A DNA stretch of 64,000 bases from Alistipes sp. (lineage in GTDB: Bacteria; Bacteroidota; Bacteroidia; Bacteroidales; Rikenellaceae), in the NCBI GenBank assembly GCA_022511345.1, contig JAFLRR010000002.1:1-64000 (forward strand), read 5' to 3'. Position numbers and translations under genes: made by a program. The notes below the pieces were generated by a model. The model saw nothing but the letters and a program-made list of their open reading frames with translations. It made no database searches and was not told the origin of the DNA. Within the stretch, counting starts at the first letter, position 1, and every line of letters starts with the position of its first letter. This document shows, in pieces, positions 9,408 to 17,209 of this stretch.

Positions 9408-10289
9408 CTATAACCGCGCACCCATTATCTTATCGAAGTCAATGCGCAGGAAGCGGACATAGCGTCCCTGCTTCAATCGCTTTATCTGGTGGAAGTTCAG
9501 AATGCCGTAAACCGTATCGCGGGAAATGTTGTACTGCGCCATCGCCTCCTGCACGGTGTAATACTCCGCACGGCTCTCCTGTTCCGAAGTCTTCGAGAGG
9601 TCGAAATGGAGCTTCGAGTAGTATATCTGTCCGTGTACCTTTTTCGACGGAATGTTGTTGCGATAGACCTGACTGCGAATCGCCACGCGGGTCATACCGT
9701 ATTTCTCGACGATATCTTCGGGCGTGTACCACTCGGTCAGCGCGGAATCTACCTCATACTTGGCAAAGGCAGCGTCGATATGCTTGCGGCTGTAATAGTT
9801 GAACTGGTGGATGCGGACTTTGGGGATTTTGTGCTTGCGGGTGTAGGTCCATACCCACTTGACGCCGACCTTGTACTTTTCTACAATCTGCTCCGCCGTA
9901 TAGTAGTCGCCGATATCGAAGTCTTTGGTGTCGGGCATCAGCCGCTCGTAGGGATTGGTTTTGAGCATCAGTTCGATGTCCGCCCGCCGGATAATCGACA
10001 TCTTGTCGCTGAGGCGTGAAGCACGGAGTTTTCCCGAATGTACCAACTTATATATGTATTGCCGGCTCACACCCATCAACTTTGCGGCTTGGGCGAATGA
10101 GAAGTAATCCTGCCCCTCGAAGGACTGGCGTATCTGCATCAGCTCCTCGTTCTTTTTGAGTTGCTGTTTGCGTTCCCGGATACGTTCTTTGTAACCTCTG
10201 CTCGCACAGGCGTGGCTGCAAAAGCAGGTCGTCGTTTTCTGTGCGATGAATATCTTTCCGCACCATTTGCATACTCGTTTTACCTCCAT
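9408..10289 (-). CDS. Zinc-finger protein with four tandem helix-turn-helix repeats
   Basis: 293 residues. The N-terminus has four Cys in CKWCGKIF and CFCSHAC, a likely treble-clef or zinc-ribbon module (residues 7-29). Four similar segments of about 50-60 residues follow, each opening with an aromatic-Thr/Ser-x-x-(E/Q) pattern and an HTH: YFSFAQAAKLMGVSRQYIYK, YYTAEQIVEKYKVGVKWVW, WYTPEDIVEKYGMTRVAIR and YYTVQEAMAQYNISRDTVYG. Each is followed by a basic strand resembling the wing of excisionase/MerR-type HTH_17 domains. Such a protein could bind arrays of sites at the element end or control excision. It is the gene closest to mnmE and is transcribed away from it. Confidence 0.7.
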   Translation of the reverse strand: MEVKRVCKWCGKIFIAQKTTTCFCSHACASRGYKERIRERKQQLKKNEELMQIRQSFEGQDYFSFAQAAKLMGVSRQYIYKLVHSGKLRASRLSDKMSIIRRADIELMLKTNPYERLMPDTKDFDIGDYYTAEQIVEKYKVGVKWVWTYTRKHKIPKVRIHQFNYYSRKHIDAAFAKYEVDSALTEWYTPEDIVEKYGMTRVAIRSQVYRNNIPSKKVHGQIYYSKLHFDLSKTSEQESRAEYYTVQEAMAQYNISRDTVYGILNFHQIKRLKQGRYVRFLRIDFDKIMGARL

Positions 10290-10531
10290 AGTTCGCTCAT
10301 TTTTGACCGTTTTTGTATCTCTTCCGTCGCCGAAAATCCGTCAATGCACGTAAACCACTGTCAACAGATGTCGCTTTATGCGTTCCGATAGCGTTTATCG
10401 GGAAAGTCGCTTTTGTCAACAAATGCGTCGGTGTGATATTATGCCAGCCGACCGATTTCTCTCGCGGTAGAAATACGGTTCAAAAATATGCTTAAAAATG
10501 GGGAATTCCAAATAGCAACCGGAAAGCAGAC
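10290..10531. other. Element-end intergenic region with two similar 13-bp motifs
   Basis: No gene is seen here. Upstream of the four-HTH gene are two near-identical 13-mers in the same orientation: CTGTCAACAGATG (10358-10370) and TTGTCAACAAATG (10413-10425), 11 of 13 bases identical, starts 55 bp apart. They could be operators or integrase arm sites near the element end. No -7 box for the HTH gene stands out. Confidence 0.4.
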
Positions 10532-10563
10532 AAAAATAAAACGCATTGATATTCAATGCGTTT
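10532..10563 (-). terminator. Intrinsic terminator of mnmE
   Basis: A perfect 11-bp stem, AAACGCATTGA (10539-10549) with TCAATGCGTTT (10553-10563), has a 3-nt loop. On the minus strand it is followed by TTTTATTTTTG. It lies 42 bases after the mnmE stop codon and ends the parA-to-mnmE transcript. Confidence 0.85.
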
Positions 10564-10604
10564 GTAATAATTGCTTATAATTGGTTATAGTCGTTTAGAG
10601 CCTC

Positions 10605-11942
10605 TTACTTGCCGATGCAAAAGCGGGAGAAGATGGATTGGAGGATTTCTTCGGTGCAGATTTCACCGGTGATTTCGCCTAAGTGGTGGATTACCTGACG
10701 GATATCCTCGCTCAGCAGGTCGGTTGGCAGGCCCTCGTCCATCGCAGCCATCGCACGCCGCAACGACTCGCCCGCAGCCTCCAAAGCCGCCCGGTGGCGT
10801 GCCGATGACACCACCGCATCGCCCGCATACAGCGCCCGCGTATCGACCGCAGCACGCAGCTCCTCCAACAACCGCTCCACACCGTCGCCACGCAGCGCCG
10901 AGATGGCGATGATGCCGTCTGGCAGAGTCGCAGCCGCGTGATGGTCCGTCTTGTTCAACACACGCACAAGCCGCTGACCCTCCGCGAGTTCCATGTCGAA
11001 AAAACCGTCTGCCGACTCCGCCAACTGCACCACGATATGTGCCCGCGAGATGGCCTCCTCAGTGCGTTCGATGCCCATCCGCTCCAAACGGTCGTCCGTG
11101 TCGTGCAGACCGGCAGTGTCTATGAATCTGAATGTTACCCCGTCGATATTGCGCCGTTCCTCCACCGTGTCGCGCGTCGTGCCGGCAATCTCCGAGACCA
11201 TCGCGCGGTTCTCGCCCAGAATGCGGTTAAGAAGGGTGCTTTTGCCGACGTTCGGAGCTCCGACAATCGCCACCGCCACACCCTCCTTTATGGCGTTGCC
11301 CAGAGCGAACGAACCGGCCAGACGGTCGATTTCGGCGCCGATTGACTCCATCGTGCGGCGCAGTTCCGTGCGGTCGGCGAATGCGACATCCTCCTCCGAA
11401 AAGTCCAGTTCCAGTTCCAATAATGAACAGAGACGCAGCAACTTGTCGCGCAGCGAGTGCAGGGCAGTGGAGTAGCCGCCGCGCATTTGGGTCGAGGCGA
11501 GGGCGTGTGCGGCCTGCGAGTCGGCTGCAATCATGTCGGCGACGGCCTCGGCCTGCGACAGGTCCATGCGGCCTGCCAAGTATGCGCGGGCTGTGAATTC
11601 ACCTGCTGCGGCCATGCGTGCGCCGGCGGCTGTAAGCAGTGCGATGATGCGCGAAACGATGTATTGCGAGCCGTGGCACGAGATTTCGACCGTGTCGTCG
11701 CCAGTGTAGGAGTGCGGGCCGCGGAACAGCGAGATGACCACATCGTCGACTGTATGTCCGTCGGCGTCGACTATTGTTCCGTAACGCAGCGCCGGAGCGT
11801 GTGCGTCGGCCAGTGGACCGCGGCCGCGGAAGATGCTGTCGGAGTACTCTATGGCATGCGGGCCGCTGATGCGTATGAGACAGACGGCACCGCCGGCGGC
11901 TGTGGCCGGAGCAACGATGGTATCTGCGGGGTCGGTAATCAT
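10605..11942 (-). CDS. mnmE: tRNA uridine-5-carboxymethylaminomethyl(34) synthesis GTPase
   Basis: 445 residues, normal length. With MnmG it modifies U34 of tRNAs reading NNA/NNG codons. The N-terminal tetrahydrofolate-binding domain contains GEFTARAYLAGRMDLSQAEA (about 115-135). The inserted G domain has GAPNVGKST (G1, about residue 228), DTAGL (G3), NKTD (G4) and a SAL G5. The protein ends with the invariant FCIGK, whose Cys is needed for catalysis. It is the last gene of a minus-strand operon after the transglycosylase gene (9-bp gap) and is followed by a strong terminator. The 3' end encoding FCIGK is a classical chromosomal integration site (SGI1 family), and here an integrase-bearing island lies directly beyond it. 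The coding end is intact. Confidence 0.97.
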   Translation of the reverse strand: MITDPADTIVAPATAAGGAVCLIRISGPHAIEYSDSIFRGRGPLADAHAPALRYGTIVDADGHTVDDVVISLFRGPHSYTGDDTVEISCHGSQYIVSRIIALLTAAGARMAAAGEFTARAYLAGRMDLSQAEAVADMIAADSQAAHALASTQMRGGYSTALHSLRDKLLRLCSLLELELDFSEEDVAFADRTELRRTMESIGAEIDRLAGSFALGNAIKEGVAVAIVGAPNVGKSTLLNRILGENRAMVSEIAGTTRDTVEERRNIDGVTFRFIDTAGLHDTDDRLERMGIERTEEAISRAHIVVQLAESADGFFDMELAEGQRLVRVLNKTDHHAAATLPDGIIAISALRGDGVERLLEELRAAVDTRALYAGDAVVSSARHRAALEAAGESLRRAMAAMDEGLPTDLLSEDIRQVIHHLGEITGEICTEEILQSIFSRFCIGK

Positions 11943-11951
11943 CGCCTTGCG

Positions 11952-13325
11952 TCAGCGCTTTTCGATGCGGAGCACCTGACCTTCGCGTATCATGTTGGCG
12001 CTCTTGATTTTGTTGGTGCGCATGAGAGCGTTGACGCTCACGCCGTGTTTCTTGGCAATCGAGCCGAGAGTATCGCCGCGCTTGACTTTATATGTGCGGG
12101 AGGTTACCTCGCGGCGCTTCTTGTCGAGATTCGCCGGGTTGATATACTCCTTGAGGTAGAGCGAATCTTTGGCAAAAATCTCAGTCTCGCGGCTGATGTA
12201 TTCAGGGATTGCGCGCTGCGGCAGCACCAGCGTATAGTTGCGCTGTGCAGCGGGGATTATGTCGAGCCGGTACTGCGGGTTGAGAGCGCGAATGGTTTCG
12301 GCTGGGCAGTCTATGGTCGAGGCTATCTGCTCGAAATGCATCACCCGGTCTACTCGGAGCGTATCTACGGCCAGCGGCACCGGAGCCGGCTCGGGCTGCA
12401 CATCGTGGTTGCGGTGGTACGTATAGGCATATGTCGCGGCGATGAAGGCGGGTACATATCCGCGTGTTTCGCGCGGGAGAAAGTCGTATATGTCCCAGAA
12501 TGTTCGGCTGTTGTCGCCTGCGCGCGCAAGTGCCTGGTTGACCTTTCCGGGGCCGCAGTTGTAGGCTGCAATCGCGAGCGTCCAGTCGCCGAAAAGGTCG
12601 TACAGCTCTTTGAGAAAGCGGCATGCGGCGCGTGTCGAGGCTATGGGGTCGCGGCGCTCGTCTACGAGCGAGTTTATCTCCAGTCCGTACATCTTGCCCG
12701 TTGCCGGCATGAACTGCCACAGTCCGACGGCGCCGACACGCGATACGGCGTTTGCCGAGAGAGCCGACTCGATTACCGGCAGCATCCTCAGCTCGACGGG
12801 AATGCCGGCGAGAATCAGCTCCTGTTCGATCATCGGGAAGTAATACTGCGACAACCCTATGATTCGGCCCATAAGATTGTCTTTGCCGTCGATGTATCGC
12901 GTTATGTAGCCTTTGATTTCGGGGTTGTAGGGCAGTTGCACGGGCGACACGAGCTCCTTCAGACGGCGCTCGTAGACCGAGTCGGGCAGCGCTGCCACAG
13001 CGCTGGGTGCATCGGGCGAGAGGTAACGGTCGAAATATTCGTCTAAAGATATGGCCATGCGTTTGTCATACCACTCAGGAATCAGAACGCCGAGCTCCGA
13101 GGCAGTGCGTCCCGCCAGAGTATCGCTGCCGTATACCGGGGCGGGGGATTGGCTGACGGGCTCGACTGCGGCGATGCCGGTCTGCTGCATGGTCACGGTG
13201 TCGACCTGCTCGGGTGCTTTTTTGGCGCGTTTGCGGTCGCGCTTTTTCGATGCGTCTGCGGCTGTAGCCGGCGTGAGGGTCATCATGGCGGCCGCAGCGA
13301 CCGCAAGGCAGCTTAAAATCTTCAT
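11952..13325 (-). CDS. mltD: Membrane-bound lytic murein transglycosylase, SLT + LysM (MltD-like)
   Basis: 457 residues. A signal peptide (MKILSCLAVAAAAMMTLTPATA) indicates export. The SLT domain (about 140-300) has the catalytic Glu in PVIESALSANAVSRVGAVG, followed by GLWQFMPATGKMYGL and AIAAYNCGPGKVNQAL, the hallmark motifs of family 1 lytic transglycosylases. A C-terminal LysM domain (TYKVKRGDTLGSIAKKHGVS) binds peptidoglycan. No lipobox Cys is present, so it is probably periplasmic rather than a lipoprotein. It follows the DUF5683 gene by 4 bp; parA-parB-DUF5683-transglycosylase is a recurrent Bacteroidetes order. It cleaves glycan strands with 1,6-anhydro product formation during wall turnover. 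Confidence 0.9.
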   Translation of the reverse strand: MKILSCLAVAAAAMMTLTPATAADASKKRDRKRAKKAPEQVDTVTMQQTGIAAVEPVSQSPAPVYGSDTLAGRTASELGVLIPEWYDKRMAISLDEYFDRYLSPDAPSAVAALPDSVYERRLKELVSPVQLPYNPEIKGYITRYIDGKDNLMGRIIGLSQYYFPMIEQELILAGIPVELRMLPVIESALSANAVSRVGAVGLWQFMPATGKMYGLEINSLVDERRDPIASTRAACRFLKELYDLFGDWTLAIAAYNCGPGKVNQALARAGDNSRTFWDIYDFLPRETRGYVPAFIAATYAYTYHRNHDVQPEPAPVPLAVDTLRVDRVMHFEQIASTIDCPAETIRALNPQYRLDIIPAAQRNYTLVLPQRAIPEYISRETEIFAKDSLYLKEYINPANLDKKRREVTSRTYKVKRGDTLGSIAKKHGVSVNALMRTNKIKSANMIREGQVLRIEKR

Positions 13326-13329
13326 CTGG

Positions 13330-14490
13330 TCAGAAATTCAATCTTATGTTGAAACCGTACATCGCGCGGTCGCCCTGCATGGGTACATAGTTGTACTGTA
13401 TGAGAGGCTCGATGTTGAATGTCAAATCGTCGGATATGTCATAATCCTTCAGATGGGCATCGACATGGGCGTCGATAATCTGGAGAATGTATACTCCGGC
13501 CGTGATTATGATGCAGAGGTCGCGGTTGCGGCGGTAGGAGTCCTTCAGGTTCTTGATGAAGGTCATCGAGTAGCGGCCGCGGAACTCGTCGGTTGGGCCG
13601 TCGGGATATTTGTCGGGGTTGGCTTCATAGTCGGCCAGCAGAGCGTATGCTTTCTGGAAGCGTTTGTATCCGCGGTTGTTCCAGTCGATGCAGTATATCA
13701 TCGAGGCGAATCCTCCTATGACGAACGGCACCTTCCAGTAGCTGCGGTTGTATATCTGTCCGGCTCCGGGGCATATTGTCGACAGGGTAGTGGCCTTTTT
13801 CACGCGCGAGACGTCGTTGGTGGTGTAGTTGACCGCCGCATCGCCTATGAAATATATGTACGAGGCCAGCATGGTCCCCAAATATATCTGCCGTCGCGTG
13901 TTCGAACGTATCATCCGTGTCTGCAGCGCGTCGAGCTCGGGCGTGCGGTTCAGTCCCTGGTCGGTGAGCATGTCGAATTCGCGCTTCAGGGGCTTGTACT
14001 TCTTGTTTTCGCTGATGAAGAGTCCGAGCGACGCGCCGGCCAGGCCGTAGAGTATCGGCAGTTTCCAGTACTGCTTGTTGTAGACCTGTCCGTATCCGGG
14101 CAGTACGGTCGACATCCAGCACATGCGCGAGAGCGACATCGAGTCGGGCATGATGAACTCGCCGAATTTGCTGCGGTGCCTCTTTGCTAAGGTGTCGGCT
14201 GCTGCCATGGTGTCGGCCTCGACTATATCCAGGGCTGCCAGCGAGTCGGCTGCGGATGCCAGCACCGAGTCGGCAGCAATCATTAGCGAGTCGAGCCCCG
14301 AAGGCAGCGTATCCCTGTATGCCGGCAGCGAGTCCGGCCGAATGTTCATCAGACCGCCCGACACGCGCTGGCGTGCGCCACGGTAGCGTTGCAGCAGCGC
14401 TTCGTCCTGAGCCGATGCATGCTGCGGCCAGAGTGAAACGATTGCTGCGAGCAGAAGCGTGCAGAGAGTATACAGGCGGGGGATTTTCAT
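13330..14490 (-). CDS. DUF5683 family membrane protein
   Basis: 386 residues. A signal peptide (up to about residue 28, ASAQD) is followed by a Ser/Ala/Asp-rich low-complexity part. The DUF5683 core is duplicated: STVLPGYGQVYNKQYWKLPI with STICPGAGQIYNRSYWKVPF later, each followed by hydrophobic segments (LYGLAGASLGLFI; VIGGFASMIYCID). This P-G-x-G-Q-x-Y-N-x-x-Y-W-K repeat is the signature of the family, widespread in Bacteroidetes beside parAB. Function is unknown; position suggests a link to envelope or chromosome organisation. It lies between parB (19-bp gap) and mltD (4-bp gap) in the same operon. Confidence 0.85.
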   Translation of the reverse strand: MKIPRLYTLCTLLLAAIVSLWPQHASAQDEALLQRYRGARQRVSGGLMNIRPDSLPAYRDTLPSGLDSLMIAADSVLASAADSLAALDIVEADTMAAADTLAKRHRSKFGEFIMPDSMSLSRMCWMSTVLPGYGQVYNKQYWKLPILYGLAGASLGLFISENKKYKPLKREFDMLTDQGLNRTPELDALQTRMIRSNTRRQIYLGTMLASYIYFIGDAAVNYTTNDVSRVKKATTLSTICPGAGQIYNRSYWKVPFVIGGFASMIYCIDWNNRGYKRFQKAYALLADYEANPDKYPDGPTDEFRGRYSMTFIKNLKDSYRRNRDLCIIITAGVYILQIIDAHVDAHLKDYDISDDLTFNIEPLIQYNYVPMQGDRAMYGFNIRLNF

Positions 14491-14509
14491 CTTCTCGACC
14501 GGTTTGTCG

Positions 14510-15379
14510 TTAGTTGTTGCGTGACTCGAATCGTGCCAGAATCTCCTCCAGCTCGCTATCCGACGAGAAATCTATGGTAATGCGGCCGCCTTCGCCGTTG
14601 CGCGAGCGCTTGATTCCGATGTTCTGCGAGAAGAGTCGCTCCAGCAGCTCCACCAGCCGCAGGTATGAGTCGGGATAGACCTCCTCCTCGGCAGCGGCAG
14701 TTGTGCGCTCCTCGGCCATTGCGCGGGCCAGCTCCTCGGCCTGCCTTACCGACAGCGACTTCTTGACGCACCGGCGCAGCATGCGCAGCTGCTTCTGCTC
14801 GGGCAGGCCGGCTATGGCCTTGGCATGTCCCATGGTTATCACACCCTCCTTGAGTGCGAGCTGCACCTCGGCCGGAAGTTTCAGCAGACGCATGTAGTTG
14901 GATATGGTCGAACGCTTCTTGCCGACCTTCTCCGAGAGTGCGTCCTGCGTGAGGCCGCATTCGTCTATGAGGCGCTGCAGTCCCAGCGCTATCTCTATGG
15001 CGTTGAGGTCCTGGCGCTGTATGTTTTCGACCAGGGCCATGGCGTGGAGGTTCTCGTCGTCGACCTCGCGGATATATGCCGGCAGTGTCTCCAGACCTGC
15101 AGCCCGCGAAGCTCTCCAGCGGCGCTCGCCGCTGATGATTATGTATTTGCCGTTGTCGGCGCGCTTGACCGTCACGGGCTGAATCACTCCCAGCTGCCTT
15201 ATTGAGTCGGCCAGCTCGCCGAGCGCCTCCTCGTCGAATTCGCGGCGCGGCTGCGTGGGGTTAGGCACTATGTCGTCGATGCGGATTTCGGCCATTTCGC
15301 TCATCGGGCGGGCGTTGATGTCTATTGCGCCGCCGCCGAATATGGCGTCGAGTCCGCGTCCCAAACCTTTCTGTTTCAT
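14510..15379 (-). CDS. parB: Chromosome partitioning protein ParB
   Basis: 289 residues. The N-terminal ParB/Srx CTP-binding domain shows GERRWRASRAAGL (about residues 84-96) and HAMALVENIQRQDLNAIEIA. The central HTH that recognises parS is LTQDALSEKVGKKRSTISNY. A C-terminal dimerisation segment ends LEEILARFESRNN. It loads at parS sites and spreads as a CTP-dependent clamp near the replication origin, working with ParA encoded 21 bp upstream. I did not find a convincing parS palindrome in the adjacent sequence by eye. Confidence 0.96.
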   Translation of the reverse strand: MKQKGLGRGLDAIFGGGAIDINARPMSEMAEIRIDDIVPNPTQPRREFDEEALGELADSIRQLGVIQPVTVKRADNGKYIIISGERRWRASRAAGLETLPAYIREVDDENLHAMALVENIQRQDLNAIEIALGLQRLIDECGLTQDALSEKVGKKRSTISNYMRLLKLPAEVQLALKEGVITMGHAKAIAGLPEQKQLRMLRRCVKKSLSVRQAEELARAMAEERTTAAAEEEVYPDSYLRLVELLERLFSQNIGIKRSRNGEGGRITIDFSSDSELEEILARFESRNN

Positions 15380-15400
15380 ATCTCGAAAACTCTTTTTTGC

Positions 15401-16165
15401 TTAATGTTTGCGGTTTCTCTTGATAAACTCGCGGGCCAGCGTGAGATAGTTGGCCGAGCCCGTTGCTCCGGCGTCGTAGAGCATCACGGGCTTGCCGTGC
15501 GACGGAGCTTCGCCGAGTCGTATGTTGCGCTGTATTACGGTATCGAAAGCCAGCGGTCCGAAGTGTTCGCGCACCTCGGTTGCCACCTGGTTGTTCAGTC
15601 GGTTTCGCATGTACATGGTCAGCAGGAAACCCTCTATCTCGAGCGACGGGTTCAGCCCGCCCTTGATTTTGCGGATCGTGTTGAGCAGCTTGCTCAGACC
15701 CTCCAGCGCCAGATATTCGCACTGCACCGGTATGAGCACCGTGTCGGCCGCCGTGAGAACGTTGACGGTGATGAATCCGAGCGAGGGCGAGCAGTCGATG
15801 AATATGTAGTCGTAGTCGTCGCGCAGCGAGTCGGTTATGCGCTTCATTACGAAGTGCGCATCTTCGCGCGAGGCGAGTTCTGTCTCGGCGGCTACGAGGT
15901 CTATCGAAGCCGGCAGCAGCCTGAGATTCTTCAAATCCGGCGACTGGAGAACCGTTTCGGCCGGACTCTTCGAGCCCGACAGACATTCGTATATTCCCGG
16001 CAGGTCGATGTCGAATCCCAGTCCCGAGGTGGCGTTGGCCTGGGGGTCGGCGTCGAGCAGGAGCACCTTTTTGCCGAGTATGGCCAGCGACGCGGCGAGG
16101 TTTATGGCCGTGGTGGTCTTGCCTACGCCGCCTTTCTGGTTGGCCAGAGCAATTACTTTTCCCAT
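15401..16165 (-). CDS. parA: Chromosome partitioning ATPase ParA (Soj)
   Basis: 254 residues from the ATG at 16165; an upstream in-frame ATG at 16240 lies within the promoter and is rejected. It starts [20 protein letters not shown], the deviant Walker A of the ParA/MinD family with the signature Lys. [16 protein letters not shown] is the Walker A' motif and [10 protein letters not shown] the Walker B. It is an ATP-dependent dimer that binds DNA nonspecifically and drives segregation of ParB-parS complexes. It heads the parA-parB-DUF5683-mltD-mnmE operon, divergent from nadC. Confidence 0.96.
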   Translation of the reverse strand: MGKVIALANQKGGVGKTTTAINLAASLAILGKKVLLLDADPQANATSGLGFDIDLPGIYECLSGSKSPAETVLQSPDLKNLRLLPASIDLVAAETELASREDAHFVMKRITDSLRDDYDYIFIDCSPSLGFITVNVLTAADTVLIPVQCEYLALEGLSKLLNTIRKIKGGLNPSLEIEGFLLTMYMRNRLNNQVATEVREHFGPLAFDTVIQRNIRLGEAPSHGKPVMLYDAGATGSANYLTLAREFIKRNRKH

Positions 16166-16237
16166 ATCTGCGAATCGTGCCGCTTGGCTCCGCGAAGGGC
16201 TGTTGCGGCCTCTGTTTTCAATAAACGTTATATTTTG

Positions 16238-16245
16238 CAAAAATA
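16238..16245 (-). promoter_or_regulatory. Bacteroidetes -7 box for the parA operon
   Basis: TATTTTTG followed by C on the minus strand fits TAnnTTTG. It is about 73 bases upstream of the parA ATG and excludes the longer ParA start. Confidence 0.65.
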
Positions 16246-16288
16246 GTCATTTTCTTGGAAAATCCGCTTTCGCGCGCTGAAAATTGCG

Positions 16289-16296
16289 TATATTTG
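16289..16296 (+). promoter_or_regulatory. Bacteroidetes -7 box for nadC
   Basis: TATATTTG fits TAnnTTTG and lies 22 bases upstream of the nadC ATG at 16319. It is divergent from the parA promoter. Confidence 0.7.
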
Positions 16297-16318
16297 CATC
16301 GTTGAAACTTTTGTCAGT

Positions 16319-17179
16319 ATGTCTGTAAAACCCCAGTACCGTCCTTTCGTCGACCGGCTCATCGAGCTGGCTATCGCCGAGGACATAGGCGACGGCGACC
16401 ATACGTCGCTCTGCTGCATACCCGATACCGAATACGGCCGCATGCGCCTGCTCTGCAAGGAGAGCGGAATACTCGCCGGCGTGGAGATTGCCGAGATCGT
16501 TTTCCGCCGTCTGGACTCAGACGTTAAGTTCGAGCCGCTGCTCTCGGACGGCGTCCGCGTAGAACCCGGCGATGTGGCATTTTACGTCTCGGGCCGCCTG
16601 CGCACTCTGCTGCAGGCCGAGCGCATCGTGCTCAACATCATGCAGCGCATGAGCGGCGTAGCCACCCGTACGGCGGTCTATGTCGAGCGTCTGAAGGGCC
16701 TTCACACCAAGGTGCTGGATACGCGCAAGACCACTCCCGGCATGCGCGTGCTGGAGAAGATGGCCGTTGAAATCGGCGGCGGAGCCAATCACCGCATCGG
16801 CCTGTTCGACATGATTCTGCTCAAGGACAACCACATCGATTTTGCCGGAGGCATCGAAAATGCCGTTCGCGGCGCCCGCGAGTATCTGCGCCGCACGGGC
16901 CGCAATCTGCCCATCGAGTGCGAGGTGCGCACGCTCGACGACATCGGCCGGGTATTTGCAGCCGGAGGCGTCGACCGCATCATGTTCGACAATTTTACTC
17001 CCGAGATGACGCGCGAGGCCGTGAAGCTTGTAGGCGGACGCTGCGAGACCGAATCGAGCGGCGGAATAACGCTCGAGACTCTGCGCGACTATGCCGAGTG
17101 CGGCGTGGACTTCATATCGGTCGGCGCGCTTACGCACAGCGTCCGTGCGCTCGACATGTCGCTCAAGGCGGTGGAGTAG
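16319..17179 (+). CDS. nadC: Nicotinate-nucleotide pyrophosphorylase (carboxylating)
   Basis: 286 residues, normal length. It converts quinolinate and PRPP to nicotinate mononucleotide in NAD synthesis. Family motifs are clear: EDIGDGDHTS near the N-terminus, NIMQRMSGVATRTA, LDTRKTTPGMRVLEKMAV (with the conserved Arg/Lys phosphate-binding residues) and GGANHRIGLFDMILLKDNH. The C-terminal half carries IMFDNFTPE and ESSGGITLETLRDYAECGVDFIS, typical of the type II phosphoribosyltransferase barrel. It has its own TAnnTTTG promoter. The next gene starts 30 bp downstream and may be co-transcribed. nadA and nadB are not in the window. Confidence 0.97.
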   Translation: MSVKPQYRPFVDRLIELAIAEDIGDGDHTSLCCIPDTEYGRMRLLCKESGILAGVEIAEIVFRRLDSDVKFEPLLSDGVRVEPGDVAFYVSGRLRTLLQAERIVLNIMQRMSGVATRTAVYVERLKGLHTKVLDTRKTTPGMRVLEKMAVEIGGGANHRIGLFDMILLKDNHIDFAGGIENAVRGAREYLRRTGRNLPIECEVRTLDDIGRVFAAGGVDRIMFDNFTPEMTREAVKLVGGRCETESSGGITLETLRDYAECGVDFISVGALTHSVRALDMSLKAVE

Positions 17180-17209
17180 TGCCGGACCGTTGCGCGGTGA
17201 CGGTTTCAT

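Noticed and set aside
10290..10604. tRNA gene as integration target
   Set aside because: No cloverleaf or T-arm consensus is found here or downstream of rpmE2. The adjacent conserved end is that of mnmE.
11457..13046. 529-codon plus-strand frame over mnmE and the transglycosylase gene
   Set aside because: It overlaps two clearly conserved minus-strand genes and is Cys/Arg-rich without domain patterns, typical of a shadow frame.
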